This document shows, one piece after another, positions 9,341 through 16,957 of a stretch of DNA of 64,000 nt. Below the pieces are notes generated by a model. That model worked only from the letters and a program-made list of their open reading frames with translations, was not told the origin of the DNA and did no database searches. Position 1 is the stretch's first letter. Each line of letters opens with the position of its first letter. The translations under genes were made by a program, and so were the position numbers. Source of the stretch: CAYWWM01 sp965198025 (lineage in GTDB: Bacteria > Acidobacteriota > Terriglobia > 2-12-FULL-54-10); assembly GCA_965198025.1 (NCBI GenBank), contig OZ240237.1:1736001-1800000 (forward strand). Direction: 5' to 3'.

Positions 9341-9481
9341 TGCGAACTCCTCGCTCCCATCGGCTCCGGGGGCAGGGGCGAAGTGATGCTGCGCGACCGG
9401 ATCAAGCGTGGACCGGTTCCCATGGAGGAAGCCCTCCACATCGCCGGTTCCGACGGAGGCCCGATGATCCGCCGTTTGTGA
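9308..9481 (+). pseudogene. Truncated PknB-type Ser/Thr protein kinase remnant, copy 2
   Basis: A 57-codon frame from GTG 9308 to TGA 9481 reads AFSPGTWLNDCELLAPIGSG then GRGEV, matching the first strand and glycine loop of acidobacterial PknB-type kinases (consensus LGPYEILAPIGAGGMGEVY). It then jumps directly to IKRGPVPMEEALHIA, which corresponds to the L(K)xGPLPVEEAL.IA helix about 100 residues further on in the intact family. The catalytic HRD and DFG regions are absent. It is therefore an internally deleted, dead relic. Confidence 0.7.
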
Positions 9482-9537
9482 AGAGAAACTCAGAACTGTA
9501 TCCCAAGCTGTACGATCGCGGAGGGAGGAATCTTGGA

Positions 9538-10284
9538 ATGGCTAATCGCTTGATGGGTTTGATTCTTGGGGTGGCGGTGGTGCTGGTCACCTCCCCCGTT
9601 CTGTTTGCCCAGACCACAGTGGACCTGTCGGGGACCTGGGCGACCGATGAGAACATCCGCCGGTTCAATCGGGAAGAGATGCCTTCGCTGACGCCCCAGG
9701 CAGCAGAAATATTTAGATCCAATCGCCAGGGGCTGGCGAACCAGACGTCCTCAGGACTCGATGAGATGGATCCAACCATTTATTGTCTCCCGGACGGTTT
9801 TCCGCGAGTCTATCTCTCCAACTATGCGTTCGAGATCTATCAGGTCCCTGACAGGGTGCTCGTGGTCTACGAGCGGAACCACACAGTGCGGCGGATCTAT
9901 CTGGACGGTCGAACAATGCCGGACGGTTTTCCTCCTTCTTTTGCCGGGTACTCGACGGGCAGGTGGGACGGAGACACGCTCGTCGCCGAGACCGTGGGTC
10001 TCAACGACCTGAGCTGGCTGGATCGCCTCGGCACGCCCCATACAGACCAACTGCATGTCGTGGAGCGAATTCGGCGTGTGGCCCACGACATGTTGGAGAT
10101 CGATTTCCTGTTCGATGATCCAGGTGCGTTTACGAAGCCTTTCGAAGGAAAAGGAGTCTACCAATTGCGGACGGATTGGGACATCCTGGAACACAACAAT
10201 TCCTGCGTGGACCGCCACCGCTACGAGTATTCGCAAAAGTCGCTTCTCGGAACAACGGAATGGACCAATCCCGAACAATACTAG
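9538..10284 (+). CDS. Conserved exported protein (paralogue of 32973-33740)
   Basis: A 248-residue protein with a clear signal peptide ending near LFAQ. The start at 9538 is preceded by GGAGGGAGG. The mature part carries VDLSGTW at the N-terminus, a conserved PDGFPRVY segment, the pair RRIYLDGR and GRWDGDTLV, and TDQLHVVERIR. The same motifs occur in order in the exported protein at 32973-33740 (PDFTGTW, RRIFTDGR, GRWDGDTLA, TDQLHITERFR). This is a recurring family of exported proteins in Acidobacteriota whose role is unknown; GRWDGDTL.V looks like a beta-hairpin in a lipocalin-like barrel. The stop codon TAG overlaps the first base of the MITE that follows. Confidence 0.8.
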   Translation: MANRLMGLILGVAVVLVTSPVLFAQTTVDLSGTWATDENIRRFNREEMPSLTPQAAEIFRSNRQGLANQTSSGLDEMDPTIYCLPDGFPRVYLSNYAFEIYQVPDRVLVVYERNHTVRRIYLDGRTMPDGFPPSFAGYSTGRWDGDTLVAETVGLNDLSWLDRLGTPHTDQLHVVERIRRVAHDMLEIDFLFDDPGAFTKPFEGKGVYQLRTDWDILEHNNSCVDRHRYEYSQKSLLGTTEWTNPEQY

Positions 10285-10553
10285 TGTTCTGTCCTGGAAG
10301 TACGGTGATTCAGTTTCGGAGCGCAACGGCGCTGGATTGGGGGGAGAGACGACGAGCCAATGCTCATTCATTGCGAGGAGGAGCGACGCCCAAGACGGCG
10401 CCGTTCCGCCCGAACTCGTAGAGCCGATGGACGTTGCTCACGCTACGGAAACGCGGCCCCGGAACCCGTTGCGATTTGGGAGGCGTGGACGCTGTCGGTT
10501 CCTCAACAGCCACGTCCATCGGAATGAATGAGCGTATTTCCGGGACAGGACAC
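10284..10553. mobile_element. 270-bp MITE with 21-bp terminal inverted repeats (IS630-like, TA target)
   Basis: The ends read GTGTTCTGTCCTGGAAGTACG and the complement of CGTATTTCCGGGACAGGACAC, a 21-bp inverted repeat with three mismatches. Both ends are flanked by TA within CTAG (10281-10284 and 10553-10556), as expected for TA duplication by IS630/Tc1-mariner transposases. The interior has no transposase frame. An internal inverted pair (ATGCTCATTCATTGC against GGAATGAATGAGCGT) makes it a long potential hairpin. It abuts the stop codon of the upstream gene: the target TA plus the element's first G reads TAG, so the frame still ends normally. Confidence 0.8.
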
Positions 10554-10780
10554 TAGCTCTCATCGTTTTCCCTCGGCGCAGGCAGGCAAAGCGCTCCGCA
10601 GCAGATCCATCGCGTTCAGAATTTGGTTTGGTGAGCTAAAGCAGCCTGTGCCAGCGCCTGAATCCGAGACGCGGCCCGAACCGATATTCAAGATTGATGT
10701 CCTTCAGGAAGCGGTTGCTCTTACGAGCAATTCTAAGAGCGTATTGGGGAGACATGAGAATAGGAGATAGGAGGAGCGAG

Positions 10781-13072
10781 GTGATTCGACATTCCCGATC
10801 GAAGCGTAGAAAAATCCGTGAGATTGTAATTCTTGGTTCCCTGACCGCAGTTGCCGGCTGGCTTGTCTGGAGCGGAAGCAACGGAATCGATCTGGAGCGG
10901 GAAAGGACGGCTCATCCTCGCCTGGTTTCGATTCAGCCGCTGCCGGAGCTTGGTTCGGAAATGGCTGGCGCGATGTGCGAGTACATGCCCGCCAGCGCGA
11001 CTCCCTCGCTGCTTCTGGCCCTGCAGGAATCGCAGGCGGCGCGGGAGCCATACCCAGGTGCTGCTGAGCAGGAAGCCGCCTCGAAGCGGCTCCCGATCCG
11101 GACCATGCGAGACCCCTACTCCTCTTTCAGCGCGGTGGCAGTGGACCCCACCAACGACGAAGTGGTCATGACCGACGAGAATCTGTTCAGCATTCTCAGC
11201 TACAATCGCACAGACAACACGCCGCCTGCCGCTCGCATGACCGAGCCCAAGCGCATCATCCGCGGTGAGTCCACCAACATCGAGTTTCAATGCTCGCTCT
11301 ATGTGGACCCGGTCAATGGCGACGTCTACGCCGCCAACAATGATACCCTTGGCAAGCTGGTCGTTTTCTCGCGGCAGGCCCGCGGCGACGTGGCCCCCGA
11401 TCGTTCTATCAACACTCCCCACACCACTTTTGGCATTGCCGCGGATGAAAAGACCCAGGAGTTGATGCTGACGATCCAGGATGATGCTGCCGTGGTCACC
11501 TACGCCAAGACAGCCCAGGACGACGATCCGCCGATCCGGCTGCTGCAAGGCGAGAAGACCCTGCTCGCCGATCCGCATGGCATTACGATTGACAAGAACA
11601 AAGACCTGCTCTACGTGTCGAACTGGGGCACGGTCAATATTCACCGTGCACCGCCGGATGGGGCCAAGGCCGGAACCCTCGGACGGGGCAACGGGCATCC
11701 CAATTGGCCCATCGGCCGGAATTACACCATCCCGGGCTCCGGTGTGGCGAACCCGCCCTCCATCACGGTATATCCGCGAGATTCGCGCGGAGATGTCGCT
11801 CCGCTGCGCGCCATCCAGGGTCCCAGGACGCAGTTGAACTGGCCCACGTCTCTCTCGGTAAACCCTGCCAACGGTGAGCTTTTTGTTGCTAATGACACCG
11901 GGCACTCCGTCCTGGTCTTCGGCCCGGATGCCGACGGCGACGTCGCGCCAATCCGAGTCCTCAAGGGCCCCAGAACCTTGATCCAGAACCCCACAAGTGT
12001 ATTCTTCGACGAGAAAAACAACGAGCTATGGGTTGCCAATTTCGGCAACCACACGGCCACGGTCTATCGGCCGGACTCCTCTGGCGACACGCCGCCGCTT
12101 CGCGTGATCCGCAGTGCTCCGTTCGAAGCTCCTACTCCTATGCTCGGCAATCCGCACGTGGTCACCTACGACAGCCGCCGTGAAGAGATCATGGTCGCCA
12201 ACTGAGTGGCTCACCCGCAGATTGCGGCCTTCCCCAGGTTGGCGGAAGAAAACGCGAGAGCCACTCGGGCCATTGCCGGACAGCACACGCTCATAACGCG
12301 CACCATTCACGACATGGCCTACGATCCGGTCCGTGATGAAATCGTCGTTCCCCAGTTCTACATGCAGGGCATACTCACCTTCCGGGGCGCTGCCAACGGG
12401 GATGAAGCGCCCATCCGCGTTATCAGCGGTCCTCGCACAGAGATTGCAAACCCGACTCGGATTGCCCTCGATCCCATCAATAACGAAATCTATATCCCGA
12501 TGAATCACCGCCTGCTGGTCTTCGATCGCTTTGCCGAGGGTAACGTAGCTCCCATTCGAACCATAGAAGGGCCGGATACGGAAATGTCCGCGGGCGTTGT
12601 CCAGGTGGACCCGGTGAACAATTTGGTCGTTGTTGGTGGATACAGCGTGGCCGGGGGTCGCGGAGATGCGGCGCAGATCGCCAGAGGACAGGTCCTCAGC
12701 GGAGACCGCAGCGGCCGGGGCGGCCAAATCCTCATCTTCGACCGGACTGCTGCCGGCAACGCCAGACCGTTGCGCATCATCCGCGGCCCCAACTCGAAGC
12801 TCTCCCGCGTCGGGCTGATGGCCCTCTATCCACCCCGGCAGTTGATCGTCGCCAGCGTCCCGGCGGGCCAGACAACATCACCCGAAAATTTTGTCGGCGT
12901 ATGGAGCGAGCTGGACGATGGCGATGTCCCGCCCCGCTGGTTGCTCGGCGGTCCGAACTCTGTTCTTCGTCAAGCCCGTGGCATCACGCTCGACCCTGCG
13001 AACAAGAACGTGATCGTTTCGGACAAGTACGTCAATGCCGTGATGACATTTCACTTTCCGGAGATATTTTAG
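10781..13072 (+). pseudogene. NHL-like beta-propeller exported protein, interrupted by in-frame TGA
   Basis: One reading frame runs from a GTG at 10781 (AGGAGG just upstream; ATG 10754 is an alternative) to TAG 13072, broken only by TGA at 12203-12205. Residues about 15-37 form a signal anchor. The rest consists of repeated blades: a VDPxNxExxVAN strand, then a V(F/Y)..DA.GD.APxRxIxGPxT strand. The wording continues across the stop (EEIMVAN, stop, VAHPQIAAFPRLA) with no frameshift, so the full protein would be about 763 residues. If translation truly ends at 12205 the product lacks about five blades. A nonsense mutation, a base-call error or recoding would each fit. Confidence 0.75.
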
Positions 13073-13142
13073 CCAGTCCGGAAGGCGTGGATAAGCTCTG
13101 TTTGCAACGCGACGGTAGCACAAGTCGCGAGAGGAGAAGAAG

Positions 13143-14795
13143 ATGTCCTTTTGTGGCGCCCCGCTGATATCTCGATGCATAACGGCGGGCCTCATTGCCT
13201 GTCTGCTGCCGGCAGCTGTTCTAGGGCAGACCGCAGGGGATTCCTGTGATGAATATCTACCGCCGTTACGAGACACCGAAGGAGGAAAGGTCGGACCTGA
13301 GTCCTGCCGGAAACTGGAAAGGAGTTTTCGACTCGACAGCCGGAACCTGCGGAGATTCGACATCGGGCTCAGCGGGACGACAGACGGGTTCGTGACTCGT
13401 GGCGGTGACTACAGTGAATACCTGAGCAGCGCGCCGGACCTCGTTTTTCCCCAGACATCGGACCTGAGCCGGCCGTTGCATGCTGTTGCGCGCTACGAAC
13501 GGGAGAAGGGCGCTTCGATGACCGTCGTTTTCCCCGCCACCGCAGCGGACTGGAACGGAAAGATGTGGGTTACGGTCCACGGACGCGGCCGTTCGTTCAC
13601 GAACGGAAACCTGAAGGCATGGGACAAGAATCTGGACCCGGCGGAGCCGGCAGCGGATTTGAACCAGTACGACAAAGTAATCTTGGGAAAAGGGTATGCG
13701 CTGGTAAAGACTCACCGTACCTCTGCCGAGGGGCTGGGAGAGATTCAGGCGACTTTGGAGAACGGACTGCAAGTAGATGATGTAGCGTTCAACGATACGC
13801 ATCATTACATCAAGGATTTTGCGACTGTGGCCGAAACGGTTCTGGCAAGTCAACTCGGTGAGGCGCCCCGGCGAACGTACTTCTATGGTCATTCGGCAGG
13901 TGGCAGGATGGGACGAGGATTCAACTACACGCCGGGCCTCAATCGGGATGCGGAAGGCAAGCCCTTTTTCGATGGAATTCTTGTGGACGATTCCGCCGCG
14001 GGTACATGGCTTCCGGTAGTGATGGAGAACGGCGTGGACATCGCGTTGCAAAGCGATGAAGATCGGGCCGCATTCGTGCCGCAGATTGATGTAACTCACC
14101 AGATGTACAACAACATCTGGCGGCCGCAACGGGCCGAGTGGGTCTCCAACAGCTTTCTGGAAAACAAGCGGCGGAACGCTCGCATCTTGCGCGACAAGGG
14201 AATGACGTCGAAACATCGCATGTACGAAGTGCGGAGCATCAGCCACTCGGGCGGCGAATCGTTGCCCGACGGACGGTCCGGGGATCTCCAGATTCTGGAC
14301 CTGTCGCTGATGATGGGTCAATTCATTGACATGCTCGACAACTGGGTGGAAAAGGGCCAAGCCCCACCGCCGACGGGCTCGGATTGGGCTGAGCTGGGTG
14401 ATGCCGACAGGGACGGGCAGGTTGAAAACCCGGGCATTTCATTTCCCGAAGTCGCGTGTCCTTTGGGAGTTTATTACGCTTTCCCGATGAGCAGGGGAGA
14501 AAACGGAATCGGCGTGACATCGTTCGCTCCGTTTAGCGGCGAGGGATTGGAACCACTGGATGGGCGAGAGGTTTTCGTGGATATGAACCGCAACGGAGTC
14601 TGGGACCGCGTGGAAACTCCCAGCCAAGCCTGGCAAAGACTTGGACTGCTGGCAGACGGCGAGGAACTGACCAGGGACCGCTATGTCGCCTGCGTGGAAG
14701 ACGCCACTGCCAGTCTTCGGCGCGATGGTTTCTTCAGCGAAGAGACTGGCAGTAAGTATATGGAGCGCGCTCAAACTGTTGATTTGTCCCCTTGA
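13143..14795 (+). CDS. Exported alpha/beta hydrolase domain protein
   Basis: This 550-residue protein has an N-terminal signal peptide (ending AAVLGQ) and a GAGGAGAAG ribosome-binding site before ATG 13143. A nucleophile elbow GHSAGG lies near residue 250 (preceded by RRTYFYGHSAGGRMG), and MWVTVHGRGRSF near 140 fits the oxyanion-side strand. An SGGESLPDGR segment near 372 may hold the catalytic histidine region. The overall pattern resembles the large secreted alpha/beta hydrolase families seen near feruloyl-esterase-like genes in Acidobacteriota. Substrate unknown. It lies 70 bp after the propeller gene and upstream of acetamidase and RidA genes on the same strand, suggesting a shared catabolic unit. 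Confidence 0.75.
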   Translation: MSFCGAPLISRCITAGLIACLLPAAVLGQTAGDSCDEYLPPLRDTEGGKVGPESCRKLERSFRLDSRNLRRFDIGLSGTTDGFVTRGGDYSEYLSSAPDLVFPQTSDLSRPLHAVARYEREKGASMTVVFPATAADWNGKMWVTVHGRGRSFTNGNLKAWDKNLDPAEPAADLNQYDKVILGKGYALVKTHRTSAEGLGEIQATLENGLQVDDVAFNDTHHYIKDFATVAETVLASQLGEAPRRTYFYGHSAGGRMGRGFNYTPGLNRDAEGKPFFDGILVDDSAAGTWLPVVMENGVDIALQSDEDRAAFVPQIDVTHQMYNNIWRPQRAEWVSNSFLENKRRNARILRDKGMTSKHRMYEVRSISHSGGESLPDGRSGDLQILDLSLMMGQFIDMLDNWVEKGQAPPPTGSDWAELGDADRDGQVENPGISFPEVACPLGVYYAFPMSRGENGIGVTSFAPFSGEGLEPLDGREVFVDMNRNGVWDRVETPSQAWQRLGLLADGEELTRDRYVACVEDATASLRRDGFFSEETGSKYMERAQTVDLSP

Positions 14796-14872
14796 GAGCT
14801 CTGTGTCGGTGATGCCGTGAATCGTTGTTTGAGGATGGCCGGAGTGCACTTCTGCAAAAGGGAGATGGACTT

Positions 14873-15880
14873 ATGAAGTGGTTTGTTCGATCGACGGTTT
14901 TTTGCGCGGTTCTTGTTGTGGCTGTTCCCGCTGCAACGGAAACCCACGAGTTAAACCTCACTCCCGGTAACGTCCATTGGGGTTATTACGACGCGAGCAT
15001 CCAACCTGTTTTGCACATCGCGTCCGGGGATACCGTTCGCATCGAAACACTGCCGGCGAGTGGTATAGCCCGATTAATCCAAGCCGGGGCTTCGGAGGAA
15101 GAGATTCCGAGCAACCTCCGGGAAGTGGACAATGCGATTACGGAGCGCGGACCGGGCGCGCATCCTCTTACAGGACCCATTTACGTCGACGGGGCGGAAC
15201 CTGGAGACGTGCTGGAAGTGCGGATTCTCGGCTACGACTTTCTGCATCCTTTCGGCAGGGTAAGTTTCTCCGCGCGTGGCGGCACGTTGCCGGACGAATT
15301 TCCCTACGAGGGGATCCGCCTGATCCGTTTTGATCCCGCTTCCGGGACCGCGGAATTCGCCCCGGGAATCACACTGCGGCTGGCTCCCTTCTTTGGCTCG
15401 ATCGGCGTCGCTCCGGCTCGAAGACGCATTTCGAGCAGCCCTCCCGGGCCGCACACCGGAAACATCGACAATAAGGATTTAGTGGCCGGATCTACGCTCT
15501 ATTTGCCCGTCCATGTGCCGGGCGCCTTGCTGTCGATGGGAGACGGTCATGCGATGCAAGGTGACGGGGAAGTGACCGGCAGCGCATTGGAAACTTCTCT
15601 CCGCGGCACGGTCCAGATTCACCTGCGCAAGGGACAGCGGCTGCGCTGGCCCCGTGCGGAGACACCGACTCATTTCATTGCAATGGGCTTGCATCCTGAT
15701 CTGGATGAGGCGGCTCGCATGGCCACGAGGGAAATGATCAACTTCCTGGTCACAGAAAAGGGCATGTCCCGTGATGAGGCCTATCTTTTGTGCTCACTTG
15801 CAGTGGATCTTCGTGTAACCCAGGTAGTGGACGGCACGAAAGGAATCCATGCAATGCTCCCCAAGTCGGTTTTCCAGTAG
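14873..15880 (+). CDS. Exported acetamidase/formamidase family protein
   Basis: A 335-residue protein with a signal peptide (MKWFVRSTVFCAVLVVAVPA). ATG 14873 is chosen over an upstream frame opening at 14825 because GGGAGATGG precedes it and the signal peptide starts there. The body matches the FmdA/AmdA family: HWGYYDASIQPVLHIASGDT, GPIYVDGAEPGDVLEV, and HMGNxD-like and SMGDGHAMQGDGEV metal-binding segments. Family members hydrolyse short amides to carboxylate and ammonia. Export is unusual for the cytoplasmic classic enzymes but common in Acidobacteriota paralogues. The RidA gene follows 50 bp downstream, so both probably handle nitrogen-containing intermediates. Confidence 0.86.
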   Translation: MKWFVRSTVFCAVLVVAVPAATETHELNLTPGNVHWGYYDASIQPVLHIASGDTVRIETLPASGIARLIQAGASEEEIPSNLREVDNAITERGPGAHPLTGPIYVDGAEPGDVLEVRILGYDFLHPFGRVSFSARGGTLPDEFPYEGIRLIRFDPASGTAEFAPGITLRLAPFFGSIGVAPARRRISSSPPGPHTGNIDNKDLVAGSTLYLPVHVPGALLSMGDGHAMQGDGEVTGSALETSLRGTVQIHLRKGQRLRWPRAETPTHFIAMGLHPDLDEAARMATREMINFLVTEKGMSRDEAYLLCSLAVDLRVTQVVDGTKGIHAMLPKSVFQ

Positions 15881-15930
15881 TGGAAGCCGCTGGAACCGTG
15901 AAACGATTGTTCCGTCCCGTATGGAGGTGA

Positions 15931-16380
15931 ATGATGAACAGAAGTCCTGCAGTGCTCATCCTGGCTCTATTGTTCGTTAGCGGAGCCTCCGCTCAGAAGC
16001 TGGAGTTTGCGAATCCGGAAGGGATATCTACTCCGGAGCGATACTCACACGTCGTGAAGGCGGGAAACATCATTTTTGTTTCCGGGCAGGTCGGCCGCGA
16101 TTCCAACGGACAGATCGTGGGAGAGGGTATGCGGGAGCAATTCGACCAGACCTTGAAGAACGTGATCACGGCAATCCAATCCCAGGGAGCCGATGTTGGC
16201 CATATCGCCAAGATTACGACCTACGTGACCGACATGGACGAGTATCAGAGCCCGGAAGTCCGGGCCATTCGCACCCGGCACTTTGGAAATCACAAACCTG
16301 CGAGCACATCCGTCGAAGTTGTGGGGTTGGCGAATCCGGCCTACAAAGTGGAGGTCGAAGCCATCGCCATTCTGCCTTAG
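15931..16380 (+). CDS. Exported RidA/YjgF/UK114-family protein
   Basis: A 149-residue protein with a signal peptide (ending GASAQ) followed by a full RidA domain: VSGQVGRDSNGQ, QTLKNVITAIQSQGA, ARIxTYVTDMDEY-like wording and, near the C-terminus, VEVVGLANPAYKVEVEAIA. The canonical catalytic arginine (R105 in E. coli RidA) corresponds to the region before HFGNHKPASTSVEV. RidA deaminates reactive enamines and imines; periplasmic variants are less well understood. ATG 15931 (or 15934) follows GGAGGTGA. The TAG stop coincides with the insertion point of a palindromic element at 16380. Confidence 0.85.
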   Translation: MMNRSPAVLILALLFVSGASAQKLEFANPEGISTPERYSHVVKAGNIIFVSGQVGRDSNGQIVGEGMREQFDQTLKNVITAIQSQGADVGHIAKITTYVTDMDEYQSPEVRAIRTRHFGNHKPASTSVEVVGLANPAYKVEVEAIAILP

Positions 16381-16746
16381 ATCATTTTCAGCATTGCTGT
16401 ATAGCCCCCAAGTAACGACAGGCCTCAAGTAGGGACAGGCCTCTGGCCTGTCCCCTTCGAGCACAGCCGACAGGCCGCCAGGTCTGTACTCGCAAGCCCA
16501 GGTGTTGCGGGTCCGCAATCCAAGTCCCGGAGGTGGTTTTTAGGCCACAGCGTGCCGGACTGGTTCCCTTTGCCGCCGGCCCCACCCATGCATCCCCCGC
16601 AAGGCCCGAAAACACCCCTTTTTTAGTGTTTTTATAGTGAATTTGGTATTCCGAAGGAACGGAAGGAACCGCAAGAACCGAATCTGCCGCAGGAACCGAA
16701 AAACGCCGGAAACGGCGTTTTTTCTATACCAACCCTGAAAATGGGG
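16380..16746. mobile_element. 367-bp palindromic element (GACCATTTTCAG family), inserted at the ridA stop codon
   Basis: The left end GATCATTTTCAGCATTGCTG and the right end CCAACCCTGAAAATGGGG match the ends of the elements at 49237, 49493 and 52933. TA flanks both sides (16378-16379 and 16747-16748). The interior holds a GGGACAGGCC/GGCCTGTCCC hairpin (16432-16454) and a run of CCGAAGGAAC/AAGAACCG words shared with 49430-49470. There is no transposase gene. The target TA plus the element's initial G recreates the TAG stop of the RidA gene. Confidence 0.72.
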
Positions 16747-16957
16747 TAGCCCGCGCTGAACGTCTGCTCTCAGCAAGCCTGCATCAACTTCATCTCTTCC
16801 TCACCATCGAAACATGAGTAGTCGGCGTTCGATGCGGCCGTTCAACGAATGATCGGCTCGTAGCAGGATTCGTATGTGTTCTGGGGGAATGGATGGTGTG
16901 CCCCGCGAAAGCCCTCTGATGAGGACCTTCGCGGGGGGTGATTGCAAATTACGCTGA
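16747..16957. terminator. Terminator-like hairpin downstream of the TonB receptor (minus strand), 16901-16936
   Basis: CCCCGCGAA at 16901-16909 pairs with TTCGCGGGG at 16928-16936, 21 bp after the receptor's stop on its strand. There is no U-tract, so factor-independent action is uncertain. The rest of this stretch shows no gene. Confidence 0.45.

Noticed and set aside
10733..11905. 390-codon minus-strand frame opposite the propeller gene
   Set aside because: Antisense shadow of a GC-rich repeat gene; no start signal and no known domain.
12203..12260. Selenocysteine reading of the TGA in the propeller gene
   Set aside because: The downstream hairpin is only 5 bp with a 3-nt loop and no selenoprotein gene is in the window; kept only as a remote alternative.
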